Source of the DNA: Skermanella rosea
GTDB taxonomy: Bacteria > Pseudomonadota > Alphaproteobacteria > Azospirillales > Azospirillaceae
Reading direction: 5' to 3'
Assembly: GCF_016806835.2 (NCBI RefSeq)
Contig: NZ_CP086114.1
Span: forward strand, 1-64,000
Length of the DNA stretch: 64,000 nt
Shown: piece after piece, positions 8,009 to 16,518 of the stretch
How positions within the stretch are numbered: position 1 is the stretch's first letter
How the letters are laid out: the number at the start of each line of letters is the position of its first letter
Program-made: the position numbers and the translations under genes
Notes under the pieces: model-generated
What the model was told of the DNA's origin: nothing
Databases searched by the model: none
Seen by the model: the letters and a program-made list of their open reading frames with translations, nothing else

Positions 8009-8728
8009 ATGGTCGGCGCCACGATCGTCGGGCTGGAGCGGATCCACCGCGAAACCGTAGCGGGAAGGGTCTACCGCGACCTGCGGAACCTGATCATGGC
8101 CGGCCAGGTCTCGCCCGGCGAAGGCCTGACCATCCGCGCGCTGGCCACGACCCTGGGGACCAGCATGATGCCGGTCCGCGACGCGATCGCCCGGCTGGCG
8201 GCGGAGCGCGCCCTGGAGGTGCTGCCCAACCGGACGGTGCGGGTGCCGCTGATGTCGCGCAGCCGGTTCGAGGAGCTGCGGACCATTCGGCTGATGGTGG
8301 AAGGGCACGCGGTGGAGGCGGGGGTGCAGCGCATGACCGCGGAGGGGCTCGACCGGCTGCGCGAGATCCATGACGCGTTCAGGGCCGAGCACGATCTGCC
8401 GGAGCCGGATGCCGGCGCCCTGATCCGGCTGAACAAGGATTTCCACTTCCACGTCTACGCGGCGGCGGGAATGCCGTCGCTGCTCCAGATCATCGAGGGG
8501 CTGTGGCTCCAGATCGGGCCGGTGCTGAATTTCGACCTGCGCTCCAAGTCCCGGCGCATGACGGAACGGGCGGCCCTGGGCTACCACGAGGAGCTGGTCC
8601 AAGCGGCGCTGCGCGGCGACGCAGCCGCCGCCCGCGCGGCGCTGGTCGGCGACATCACCAGCGCCGGCGACTTCATCCTGGAATGCGGCGCCCTGCTGAC
8701 GGAGCCTTTTCCGGAATCCGGCGGTTGA
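8009..8728 (+). CDS. GntR family regulator, FCD/FadR subfamily
   Basis: 239 residues. The N-terminal winged helix begins ETVAGRVYRDLRNLIMAGQVSPGEGLTI in pattern, with RALATTLGTSMMPVRDAIARLAAERALEV as recognition region. The C-terminal FCD ligand-binding domain (residues about 85-225) has the metal/ligand residues of the family: D/N-K-D-FHFHVYAAAGM and later YHEELVQAALRGDAAAARAAL. ATG at 8009 is chosen because GGAGG stands 4 bases upstream; earlier in-frame codons lack conservation and a binding site. It is divergent from the ABC transporter operon and most probably controls it in response to the transported substrate or a breakdown product. Confidence 0.9.
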   Translation: MVGATIVGLERIHRETVAGRVYRDLRNLIMAGQVSPGEGLTIRALATTLGTSMMPVRDAIARLAAERALEVLPNRTVRVPLMSRSRFEELRTIRLMVEGHAVEAGVQRMTAEGLDRLREIHDAFRAEHDLPEPDAGALIRLNKDFHFHVYAAAGMPSLLQIIEGLWLQIGPVLNFDLRSKSRRMTERAALGYHEELVQAALRGDAAAARAALVGDITSAGDFILECGALLTEPFPESGG

Positions 8729-8787
8729 CAAGTTCCGAATCAGCCTCAGCTAGATGCGGGTAACTTCCCACCGATGGAGTGCCCAAG

Positions 8788-8964
8788 ATGCGTACGATCA
8801 TTGCCGCAACGGCCCTCGCGTTCGCCGTCTCCGCCGCACCGGCCCTGGCCGGCGAGGGCGGCTGCTCGTGGAGCCAGAGCGTCAGCGCGCCGACCTCCTC
8901 GACCACCCAGACCGCGCAGACCACCCCGGCCACGACGCCGGCCACCACCCAGAACGGCGGCTGA
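8788..8964 (+). CDS. Small secreted protein, Thr/Ser-rich tail
   Basis: 58 residues. A clear signal peptide (MRTIIAATALAFAVSAAPALA) is followed by GEGGCSWSQSV and a low-complexity tail rich in Thr, Gln, Pro and Ala. One cysteine remains after cleavage. GGAG lies 8 bases before the ATG at 8788; a terminator follows the stop. Similar tiny 'GEGGCSW' proteins occur, as far as I recall, in other alphaproteobacteria, but no function is known to me. Confidence 0.75.
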   Translation: MRTIIAATALAFAVSAAPALAGEGGCSWSQSVSAPTSSTTQTAQTTPATTPATTQNGG

Positions 8965-8994
8965 TCCGGTCCGCCCCTGAGGGAATGAACCGGG

Positions 8995-9020
8995 AAAGGG
9001 ACCGCCCCGGCGGTCCCTTT
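8995..9020. terminator. Bidirectional terminator
   Basis: AAAGGGACCGCC (8995-9006) is fully complementary to GGCGGTCCCTTT (9009-9020). The stem lies between the plus-strand small gene and the end of the minus-strand beta-lactamase-fold gene. It has A-rich and T-rich flanks on each side, so it can end transcripts from both directions. Confidence 0.75.
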
Positions 9021-9027
9021 CGCTCCG

Positions 9028-10347
9028 TCAGGCCTGGGCGGTGCCCAGCGCCCGGTAGGTCTCCGTCTCGAACTGCGTGAAGGTCCCGATCGCCTGGGGC
9101 TCCACGAAGGGCAGCATCTGCATCAGGATGATGCCGGTCACGCGCCGCGCGGGGTCGATCCAGAAGAAGGTGTTCGCCAGCCCCGCCCAGGCCAGGCTGC
9201 CGGGGCTCCGCCCCGTGGGCGCCCGCTCGGTGTTGAGCATGAAGGCGGTGCTCCATTTCTTGACCATGCCGGGGAAGAACTCGGCGTCGGCCGACCGGGC
9301 GGGGTCCTGGGTCCGCAGCATTGTGACGTTCAGGTCGCCCATCTGGTTGCGGCCCATGGCGGCCACGGTCTCGGGGCGCAGGACCTGCCTGCCGTCCGCC
9401 GACTTTCCATCGTGCAGGAACATTTGGCAGAACTTCATGTAGTCGCCGGCGGTGGAGTAGAGCCCGCCGCCGCCCGCGTCGAACTCCGGGTCCTGCTTGA
9501 TCTCGAAGTCGATCGGCCGGAGCGATCCGTCTGGCTGGCGGGTATGGACCCTGACCAGGCGCTCGCGCTGGGCGGGCGTCAGCCTGAAGCCGGTGTTCGT
9601 CATGCCGAGCGGCGAGAAGATGTTTTCGCGGAAATAGTCGCCCAGCCTCAGGCCGCTGACCCGCTCGACGGCCTGGCCCGCCCAGTCGATGTTGATCCCG
9701 TACTCCCAGCGCTCCCCGGGATCGAACATGAGCGGCAGGTAGAGGGACTGCTTGAGGCCGGTCGCGGTCGGCGGGTGACCGGTTTCCCGCATGAAGCGGT
9801 CCAGATCGGCGTTCCAGGTGGGATAGCAGAAGCCCGCGGTGTGGGTCAGCAGGTGGCGGAGCGTGATCGGCCGCCGGGCCGGGCGGTACTGGGGGCGTCC
9901 CGACGAGGAGAAGCCGGTGAGCACCCGCGGCGATGCCAGTTCCGGCAGCACCGTGCCGATCGGCGCGTCCAGGTCGAGCCTTCCCTGCTCCACCATCTGC
10001 ATGGCCGCCGTGCTGGTGATCGGCTTCGTCATGGAGGCGATCCAGAAGACAGAGTCGGCGGTCATGTCCACTTCCCGGTCCACGGCGCGCTTGCCGTAGG
10101 CCGTCTCGTAGAAGGTGCCCTCGTCGGTTGCCGCCATGGCGACCAGGCCGGCCATCCTGTCGGGTCCGACGGCCTGGCGCAGCACCCGGTCGATCCCGGC
10201 GATGTCGATCCCGGCGGCCCCGGCCGGGGCGGTCCCGGCGGAGGAGAGGGGAGCCTGGTTGGCCATGAAGGATGGGCCCTCGGCGGCACAGCCGGCGGTC
10301 AGGGCGGCGGCGCCCAACAGGACCGCGCGCCTGCTGATTTCCTGCAT
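9028..10347 (-). CDS. Beta-lactamase-fold serine hydrolase (class C/EstB-like)
   Basis: 439 residues with an N-terminal signal region (QEISRRAVLLGAAALTAGCAA), either twin-arginine and/or lipoprotein with the Cys as anchor. The catalytic SxxK is IASMTKPITS (Ser-Met-Thr-Lys) near residue 109 and a YxN-type motif is seen in WEYGINIDWAG. Also present is LRHLLTHTAGFCY, common in esterase members of this family. These enzymes are peptidases or esterases of the cell envelope rather than resistance enzymes. ATG at 10347 is preferred, with GAGGAA 7-8 bases upstream; the longer frame to 10446 has no signal-like N-terminus. It follows the DUF2236 gene with a 132-base gap. Confidence 0.88.
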   Translation of the reverse strand: MQEISRRAVLLGAAALTAGCAAEGPSFMANQAPLSSAGTAPAGAAGIDIAGIDRVLRQAVGPDRMAGLVAMAATDEGTFYETAYGKRAVDREVDMTADSVFWIASMTKPITSTAAMQMVEQGRLDLDAPIGTVLPELASPRVLTGFSSSGRPQYRPARRPITLRHLLTHTAGFCYPTWNADLDRFMRETGHPPTATGLKQSLYLPLMFDPGERWEYGINIDWAGQAVERVSGLRLGDYFRENIFSPLGMTNTGFRLTPAQRERLVRVHTRQPDGSLRPIDFEIKQDPEFDAGGGGLYSTAGDYMKFCQMFLHDGKSADGRQVLRPETVAAMGRNQMGDLNVTMLRTQDPARSADAEFFPGMVKKWSTAFMLNTERAPTGRSPGSLAWAGLANTFFWIDPARRVTGIILMQMLPFVEPQAIGTFTQFETETYRALGTAQA

Positions 10348-10479
10348 GATGCGTTTCCTCGCGTTCTTGTGATTGGGCCGCCGGAGACGGCGGCGGACCG
10401 GGGAAAACTTACAGTTGCAGGCTAAACCAATGAAGTTGGAGAGCAAACCACAATCGTGGCCAAGCCCCGTACGAGGTCG

Positions 10480-11445
10480 TCACGGGCCGGGCAAGGCGCT
10501 CCGGCCGATCCAGAAGCGGTTGCTGGCGCGCGTCCAGGCGTCCGGGTGCGGTCGGCCCGCCAGACGCCCCGCGGCCTCGAGGTAAGGCCCGACGAAGCGC
10601 AGGCGGGCCGGCAGCCGGGGATAGGCCCGGCGCACGAGGCCGAGTTGCCGCCGGGCCGCCCGGAGCAGGCGGGGGTCATCCGGAAGCCCGAAACCGTCCC
10701 TCAGGCGATCCGGCAGCAGGTCCCCGGTCAATGCCCGGTATGTCGCCGGAACGAACAGCCACCAGGTGCCCGCCCCGGCGAGGAACCGGTCGGCCAGTTC
10801 GCGGGCGCCCGGCATGACAGTCAGGACGGGCGAGGCGGTCATGGCATCCACATAGGCGCGGAAACCGGACCAGTCCGGCGGCAGCGCCCCGTCCGGAACG
10901 CCGAAGCAGGCGGCGAACCGGCGGCTCTCGGCGTAATAGGCCTCGCGCTCCGGATCGCGAAGCGGCGGGAGCACCAAGTCGTGGGCGGTCAGCGCGGAAT
11001 CCACGAGGGTCGCGAACACCCATGCCAGCGCCGCGACGTCGTTCGCCCGGTAGCGGCTTCCCGCCTCGAACGGGCCGGCGGCGGCCGGCATCGCGCCTTC
11101 GACACGGGCGTGGCCCCGGTGAAGCGCGCGGGATGTCGCCAGCGCCTGGTCCACGGTGCCGAAGACGATGGAGTAGACGGCCTGGAAAGTGCGGTGGAAC
11201 CGCCCGATGGGATCGTTCATCGCCCGCGAGTGCTCCAGCACGCCAGCCGCGACCCAGGGGTGGGCGAACTGGAGCAGCAGGGCCCGTCCCGCCCCGAGAA
11301 AGAGTGCCGACTCGCGGTCGATCCGCCACCGCATCGATCCGGGGCCGAACAGGCCGGCCATCGGATCCGAAGCCCGGGCCGCCGCGGCCGCGAGCCGCCG
11401 CTCGAACTCGTCCCGGGAAACCGGCTCGGCACCTTCGGCGATCAC
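10480..11445 (-). CDS. MpaB/DUF2236 family protein (putative heme oxygenase fold)
   Basis: 321 residues. It matches the DUF2236/MpaB' pattern: FGPGSMRWRIDRESALFLGAGRALLLQFAHPWVAAGV in outline (residues about 34-70), an H-S-RAMNDPIGRFHRT stretch, and a YR-AND-AALAWVFATLVDSAL segment. The same domain occurs in latex-clearing protein and in mycotoxin-biosynthesis MpaB, some of which bind b-type heme through a His. The histidines in FAHPW and in HRGHARVEG are candidate ligands. No signal peptide is visible. Substrate unknown. Confidence 0.85.
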   Translation of the reverse strand: MIAEGAEPVSRDEFERRLAAAAARASDPMAGLFGPGSMRWRIDRESALFLGAGRALLLQFAHPWVAAGVLEHSRAMNDPIGRFHRTFQAVYSIVFGTVDQALATSRALHRGHARVEGAMPAAAGPFEAGSRYRANDVAALAWVFATLVDSALTAHDLVLPPLRDPEREAYYAESRRFAACFGVPDGALPPDWSGFRAYVDAMTASPVLTVMPGARELADRFLAGAGTWWLFVPATYRALTGDLLPDRLRDGFGLPDDPRLLRAARRQLGLVRRAYPRLPARLRFVGPYLEAAGRLAGRPHPDAWTRASNRFWIGRSALPGP

Positions 11446-11630
11446 GCATTCTCCTCCCGGACGATCGAACGGCCACGGTCCTGCAACAGGAACCGGCCGG
11501 ACTTCGTCACAGCCCGGTCACCGCCGCCGGGACCCGGCCCGGTTTAAAGCCCCGCCGGCCGGCCTAATATGATGGTGAGGCGCGGGTCCGGCAGGGGCCC
11601 CGCACTCCGAGGATCAGGGCATCGCCAGCA

Positions 11631-11924
11631 GTGCATCAGAGAGAGCGTGGAGTCCGGCTGTCCGACCTTGTCGAGCCGCTGTTGAAGGTACCGGAGGGTG
11701 ACGACGGGGAACTCGTCGACGCGGTCAACCTCGTGGCCGAAGCGATCGCGGCGCTCGGCATCGCCGTCACGGACGGACAGGGACGGCCGCTGCCCGGCGT
11801 TTCCGACAAGATCGCCGTCCTCGCCCTGCTGCGGAGCTATCGCCAGCAGCTCGCCCGCCGCGGCCGGACGGAGGATGCCGTCGGGCTCGGCGATCTGGCG
11901 CGGCGCATCGAGCGGGTCGGGTAG
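11631..11924 (+). CDS. Small hypothetical protein
   Basis: 97 residues starting at GTG, largely helical and charged, with no membrane segment or recognised motif. The codon choice (G/C in third position) fits a real gene, but the ribosome binding site is weak (GAGG about 20 bases upstream). It stands alone between two minus-strand genes. Function unknown. Confidence 0.5.
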   Translation: MHQRERGVRLSDLVEPLLKVPEGDDGELVDAVNLVAEAIAALGIAVTDGQGRPLPGVSDKIAVLALLRSYRQQLARRGRTEDAVGLGDLARRIERVG

Positions 11925-12044
11925 TCGGACCGCCGTGCGGCGGACGAGGCGGGCGACGAACCGATAACGGCGGGATTATTCCGGGATATGGCCGCTTCCC
12001 GACGCATTTCCCAGGACGGTCCCGCCGCAGTACCGGTCTATCCC

Positions 12045-13037
12045 TCAGTCGATACGGACATCGACCTCGCCCACGGCGAAGGCGGTCGTGGTGCCGTTGG
12101 GTATGGAGACCTTCACCATCGCCGGGCAGCCTCTCCGCCCCGAGGGGGTTCCCTTGAAGGAGTAGCTGTACAGATAATACATCGGGTTCTCGCCATCGAC
12201 GGTCAGCGCGACCGTCGGAGCCGTCGCGGTCCAAGCGGGCTGGTTTGTGTCCGGGGCGATCGTCGCCCGGGTGTTCGGCAAACCGTTCGGCGTGACCCCG
12301 TGGGCGGCACCGCTGACCGACAGCTCGATGTTCGTCAGGGAGCGCTGGCGGCACTGCGCCCGGAGAACGCTGACTTCCCGGGTTTCCGAGTTCACCAGGA
12401 TGCCCTGGTCGGACTCGACCAGAAAGGCGCGCATCGCCCCGCCTTCGTCCAGATAGCCCTCGACCGCGGCCAGCGCGCCGACGGGCAGGTCCTTCTCGAG
12501 CTTGAAGCCGTATTCGTTCTGGAAGGGGAGGCCCGGGTATCGCGGATCGGCACCGTCCTGGCCGGCCTGCGGCAGTGGCAGGATCTTCATGCCGGACACG
12601 TAGAGCTCGGGCTTGGTACCTGGCACAGGAGCGTCATAGTTGAAGTTCGGATCCCGGGTGACGCCGCCGAGGACGACGTTCTCGTGGTAATCGGTGAAGA
12701 AGCTTTCGGCATCGATGGTGTCCCCGTCCTGCGTTCCGAGGACGATGGCCGTGCCGCCGAAGAAGCCCTTGCCTCCACTGGTTCCCGGCAGATCCCTGTA
12801 CTTGTAGTCGGGCCCGAAGAATTCGGACGCCGGCATCGACGCCGTCGGCGTCGTGATCTTCAGGTCCGAGGCCACGTTGATCTTGGTCCCCATGACCTCC
12901 ACGACGAAACCGCTCCCGTTCGGTTGGGCCGAGACCATCTTGCCTTCGACCTCGAAGGTCAGCGCCTGGGCGAAGGCGGAGCCGGAGAATGCCGATAGAG
13001 CCACGCCGATGGCAAACGCGGATGCAACTGTATGCAT
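12045..13037 (-). CDS. Secreted protein of unknown function (330 aa)
   Basis: A signal peptide (VASAFAIGVALSAFSGSAFA, cleavage before QALTFEVEG) precedes a beta-rich domain. The first part has the look of an OB-fold/DUF5666-type module (FEVEGKMVSAQPNGSGFVVEVMGTKINV). Near the end are two cysteines (AQCRQRS and RRGCPAM). ATG at 13037 has GGAG 10 bases upstream. It is the last of a minus-strand series of exported proteins with the small secreted protein, the SCO-like protein and the multicopper oxidase, so a role with that redox set is possible. I do not recognise the whole protein. Confidence 0.75.
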   Translation of the reverse strand: MHTVASAFAIGVALSAFSGSAFAQALTFEVEGKMVSAQPNGSGFVVEVMGTKINVASDLKITTPTASMPASEFFGPDYKYRDLPGTSGGKGFFGGTAIVLGTQDGDTIDAESFFTDYHENVVLGGVTRDPNFNYDAPVPGTKPELYVSGMKILPLPQAGQDGADPRYPGLPFQNEYGFKLEKDLPVGALAAVEGYLDEGGAMRAFLVESDQGILVNSETREVSVLRAQCRQRSLTNIELSVSGAAHGVTPNGLPNTRATIAPDTNQPAWTATAPTVALTVDGENPMYYLYSYSFKGTPSGRRGCPAMVKVSIPNGTTTAFAVGEVDVRID

Positions 13038-13142
13038 TGGAACTTCACTCCTGGTGAATCTGCCCGCAGCCGTCCTTTCCGGGCCGGGCGCCACGCCCGG
13101 CCGGTCATGAAAAGAGGTCGCGCGTGATGAGGTTGGCTGGTG

Positions 13143-13529
13143 TTACTTGCCGGTCAGTCTCAGCGGCACCGCGTCCGGGCACGCCGTCGGCCCGAGACCG
13201 TGCAGCTTGCCCAGCCGCGTGACGCGGGGCTTCGCCTGTGCCGGCAGTTCGACTCCGCCGGGATTCATGGAGGCTTCATGCCGCGCCATGCGGTAGGCGT
13301 GCTTCAGCCTGACCTTGTCGGCCGCACGCAGGCGGGGAGGCAGATCGGAAAGGGTGGCGATCTTCCCGGATGTCGGCCCCGAGGCTCCAGGAGCCAGTGC
13401 CCCGCAGCCCTGGAAGGCCTTGGGCTTCAAGTCAGGCCCGGTTTCCCGATAGCCCTGCGCCTGAGCCAGACCCGGCATCGCGAAGTAGAGGGCGAGCAAG
13501 GCCATGGCCGGCAAAAGCGATTGCTTCAT
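13143..13529 (-). CDS. Small secreted protein of unknown function (128 aa)
   Basis: ATG at 13529 with AAGGAG 6 bases upstream begins a signal peptide (LLPAMALLALYFAMPGLAQA). The mature part is about 100 residues, basic, with two cysteines (FQGCGAL and GPTACPD) that could form a disulfide. No known motif. It lies between the SCO-like gene and the 330-residue secreted protein on the same strand. Confidence 0.7.
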   Translation of the reverse strand: MKQSLLPAMALLALYFAMPGLAQAQGYRETGPDLKPKAFQGCGALAPGASGPTSGKIATLSDLPPRLRAADKVRLKHAYRMARHEASMNPGGVELPAQAKPRVTRLGKLHGLGPTACPDAVPLRLTGK

Positions 13530-13810
13530 TGCGTTCTCCTTAGGATTCGGAGATCTTCGGCCCCGATCAGTGAAACCACGCGCACTTACCAGCAACCTTT
13601 GATCACGTTCTTGGCCATAAGACGGGCCAGCGGCACTGATATTTCCCGGCTTTGTTCCGGACGAAGGCATTACCCCGATCACGCGGCAGGAGGGAGCATC
13701 GGTGGACGCCGGCACATCGATGGGGCATCGACCGGCGGCCGACCGGTCCCGAGGCCTGCCGGACCCGGACTGCCGGCGCCGTCAGGTCGCCGGCGGTCCC
13801 CGGGACCGGG
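13530..13810. other. Intergenic region upstream of the small secreted protein
   Basis: The 281 bases between the SCO-like gene and the small secreted protein hold no convincing gene. They include an AT-richer piece (about 13590-13625) that could carry the promoter for the minus-strand secreted-protein genes. Confidence 0.4.
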
Positions 13811-14440
13811 TCAGGTACCCCGCGCCGGAGCCTCGTCGATCGTCAGGATCGAGGCGAGGATCTCCTCGGGATCGGCGAAGGACGGACAGGCCGCCCAGCG
13901 TCCGATCGCGTCGTTGCCGAACTTCACCACGCCGATGTGGGTCTCGAGGTCGGCGTCCAGCACCGGGTCCGGGTCGACGAAGCCGAGCCTGCGGCGCAGG
14001 ATCTCGGTATCCTCCTTCGATGCCCGGAGAAACAGCCAGCCGGGTCCGACCCCATAGGTTTCCATGTAGGCCAGCATCGTTTCCCGGGTGTCCATTTCCG
14101 GCTGCAGGGTGATCGAGTACATGTGCAGGTCGCGTCCTACCCGGCCGTTCAGCATCTGCTGGACCTCGACCAGCCTCTGCGTGGACAGGGGGCAGATGTC
14201 GCCGCAGCCGGCATAGAAGAAGTTGATGACGACCTTTTTCCCCCGGACCAGGTCGTCGTAGAAACGGTAGCTCCGTCCCTCGTGCGAGGTCAGCAGGGTA
14301 TTGGGAAGAAAGCTGCCGTCGTCGCCTTCCGCCGCCAGCGACGCCGCGGCGGAGAGGAGCTCGGCAGCCCCGAGCCCGAGGGCTCCGCCGCCCAGCACGA
14401 CGGCGGATCCCCACAGGAAGTTCCTTCTGCGCATGTTCAT
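13811..14440 (-). CDS. SCO1/SenC-like thioredoxin-fold protein, TAT-exported
   Basis: 209 residues. A twin-arginine leader (MRRRNFLWGSAVVLGGGALGLG) is followed by a thioredoxin fold with CGDIC near residue 94, the CxxxC copper/redox motif of SCO proteins. The conserved distal His occurs in THIGVVKFG. Typical SCO proteins deliver copper or reduce cysteines for copper enzymes. The gene lies 12-36 bases after the multicopper oxidase gene on the same strand, so it probably serves that enzyme. Three ATGs and a GTG compete as start; 14440 is favoured because GGAG is 6 bases upstream. The longest version would start at 14464. Confidence 0.85.
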   Translation of the reverse strand: MNMRRRNFLWGSAVVLGGGALGLGAAELLSAAASLAAEGDDGSFLPNTLLTSHEGRSYRFYDDLVRGKKVVINFFYAGCGDICPLSTQRLVEVQQMLNGRVGRDLHMYSITLQPEMDTRETMLAYMETYGVGPGWLFLRASKEDTEILRRRLGFVDPDPVLDADLETHIGVVKFGNDAIGRWAACPSFADPEEILASILTIDEAPARGT

Positions 14441-14476
14441 CGCCATCTCCGGCTCGAAGTTCACAGCACCCGCCGC

Positions 14477-16198
14477 TCAGGAAGCCGCGCCGTCCACGAT
14501 GTCGTAGCGAGCCATCATGGCGTGGTCCTCGTGGATCACGTTGTGGCAGTGGAGCGGATACTTGCCGACGAAATCCCGGAACTTGACATAGATCTTCACC
14601 TTCTCGCCGGGATGCAGCCAGATCACGTCCTTGCGGGCGTACTCGACGTCACCGGGCTTCACGGCGACGCCGTTGCGCGACAGGATCCGGAATTCCTCGT
14701 AGTGCATATGGATCGGGTGCGACCAGCCGCCGCCCCCGTTCTCGATGTTCCAGATCTCGGCGGTGCCCAGCTTGCACCTGGCATTCACGACGTTGCGGTT
14801 GAACAGCTGGTTGTTGACGGTCCAGGCGCCGTTCTGCCGGTTGAAGATCCAGGTCCGCTCCTTGTTGATCACCTTGTCCATCACGGGCAGTTCGCGCAGG
14901 ACCGCGATCTCTTCGGGCTTCTTGCTGCCATCGGCCACGACGGGACCGAGATTGATCTTCAGGAGCGGCGTGCCGGGATTGAGGATCTTGCCGGTCGGGC
15001 CGGTACCGTCCTTGTGCTCCAGGACGTTCATCAGGAAGATCTCGGAGCCGGACGCCTGGGAGAAATCGACGATGATATCGACCCGCTCGGCCACCGTCAG
15101 ATTGATGCTGGTCCTCTTGATCGGCTTGGGAAGCAGGTTGCCGTCGCTCGAGATCTGCCAGAAGGGCATGTTGTTGCTGAACTTGAGGGTATGGAACCGG
15201 GAGGGGCCTGTGTTCAGCAGGCGCAGGCGATAGCGGCGTTTCTTGACGTCGAAGAAGGGCTGGATCTTGCCGTTGACGGTCTGCTTGTCGCCGATGATGC
15301 CGTCGAGCGCGAACAGGTCGTAATAGGCGATGCCCTTGCTGTCGAACACCTTGTCGCCCAGGACCAGCGGCACGTCGTACTCGCCGCTGGGCAAGCGGAA
15401 ACCGCTGCCGTTGGTCTCGTCGTTGCAGTCGAGTTCGTCGTACAGGAGATATGTTCCGACCAAGCCGCGATAGACGTTCTGGGCCGTGTAGTCCAGGCGA
15501 TGGTCATGGAACCACAGGAAGCCCAGGGCCTCCCGGGGATCGTCGTCGGGAAGCTTGTTGCAGTAGTGGAAATCCTTGTAATAGCCCGTGGTATAGTAGT
15601 CGGTTGGATTGCCGTCGCTTTCCGAGGCGGTGTGGGCGTTGTGGAGATGCGTCGAAGTATCCTGGATGCCGTATCCCCGGTGGTTCGAGGGAAGGCTGTT
15701 CCTGTTCCGGATGACGAGCGGCTCGCCGTACCGGGCGTGGATGGTGGGCTCGGCATAGTGGGCGGCGTCATCGGAGTCGCCCTGGAAATTCCAGATCTTC
15801 TGCGTGGGAAGGTCCTTGTGGAAGGACCAGGTCCGCTCCTTCTGCTCGATCTCATAGAATTTCTGCGGCTTGTATTCCTCCCACATCTGGTGGTCGGCGC
15901 GCGGGGCCTCCTTGGCATCGCCGCTGTGGCCCGCGCCGAGCCTTGTCAGGTCGAAGCTGCCGTCGGGTTCCAGGGGCTTGGGGATCGGCAGCGGCTCGAC
16001 CCAGGGAGTGGTTCTCGGACTTACCAGCGTTCCGGCGCCTGACGCCCGGATGCTGAGCCCGCTCTTTGCGACGAGCATTCCTCCCGCCGTCAGCAGGCCG
16101 TACCTGAGCATGTCGCGCCGGCTCAGCTTCGCATCGATGATCTCGACGCGATTGAGCTTGGCTTGCTCCTGAAGTTTCTCAATTGCTGTTGAAACCAT
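14477..16198 (-). CDS. Multicopper oxidase, TAT-exported (CotA/bilirubin-oxidase type)
   Basis: 573 residues with all four copper motifs: HLHNAH, LWFHDH, HPIHMH, and HCHNVIHEDHAMMAR near the C-terminus. The last combines type 1, 2 and 3 ligands, including the T1 Cys and His and an axial Met. A twin-arginine signal (LSRRDMLRYGLLTAGG) lies near residue 25-40. Such enzymes oxidise phenolics, bilirubin, Mn(II) or Cu(I) with O2. ATG at 16198 is chosen because GGGAG lies 9 bases upstream and the signal then sits close to the N-terminus; an ATG at 16282 lacks a binding site. It is likely co-transcribed with the SCO-like gene. Confidence 0.93.
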   Translation of the reverse strand: MVSTAIEKLQEQAKLNRVEIIDAKLSRRDMLRYGLLTAGGMLVAKSGLSIRASGAGTLVSPRTTPWVEPLPIPKPLEPDGSFDLTRLGAGHSGDAKEAPRADHQMWEEYKPQKFYEIEQKERTWSFHKDLPTQKIWNFQGDSDDAAHYAEPTIHARYGEPLVIRNRNSLPSNHRGYGIQDTSTHLHNAHTASESDGNPTDYYTTGYYKDFHYCNKLPDDDPREALGFLWFHDHRLDYTAQNVYRGLVGTYLLYDELDCNDETNGSGFRLPSGEYDVPLVLGDKVFDSKGIAYYDLFALDGIIGDKQTVNGKIQPFFDVKKRRYRLRLLNTGPSRFHTLKFSNNMPFWQISSDGNLLPKPIKRTSINLTVAERVDIIVDFSQASGSEIFLMNVLEHKDGTGPTGKILNPGTPLLKINLGPVVADGSKKPEEIAVLRELPVMDKVINKERTWIFNRQNGAWTVNNQLFNRNVVNARCKLGTAEIWNIENGGGGWSHPIHMHYEEFRILSRNGVAVKPGDVEYARKDVIWLHPGEKVKIYVKFRDFVGKYPLHCHNVIHEDHAMMARYDIVDGAAS

Positions 16199-16475
16199 TT
16201 GCCCGTCTCCCGAAAGCTTGCCCAAGGCACCGAATGGATCAGCCGAGAACTCCCGGTTTGACTTCGCGAGGATTGCCGGCATTGGGTGTCTGAACGGTGA
16301 CGAAGCAGCATCGTGAATATTTCATGTTTGAACTGGGTAATACCGCAAGACATCGTAGTTTATGTTTTTGAGATTAAAAAAAGTTCATGAACGGTTTTTA
16401 ACTTGCGGTGCACTGCGTAACAATATTGCATCGCGAGGATCATTTTTAATAACGGCAATATCCCGAAAGCAGAAA
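16199..16475 (-). promoter_or_regulatory. AT-rich promoter region of the multicopper oxidase gene
   Basis: Most of this gene-free stretch, especially 16310-16460, is clearly AT-richer than its surroundings and contains runs such as TTTTTGAGATTAAAAAA. It lies immediately upstream of the minus-strand multicopper oxidase gene, so it presumably holds its promoter. No specific regulator site was recognised. Confidence 0.4.
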
Positions 16476-16495
16476 GGGGCCGCCGGGGCGGCCCC
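16476..16495 (-). terminator. Terminator after the cyclase gene
   Basis: A perfect 9-bp stem, GGGGCCGCC (16476-16484) with GGCGGCCCC (16487-16495), is followed on the minus strand by TTTCTGCTTTC. It stands 24 bases after the stop of the minus-strand cyclase gene. Confidence 0.7.
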
Positions 16496-16518
16496 TCCCG
16501 TCGTGTTTCAGGCCGGGA

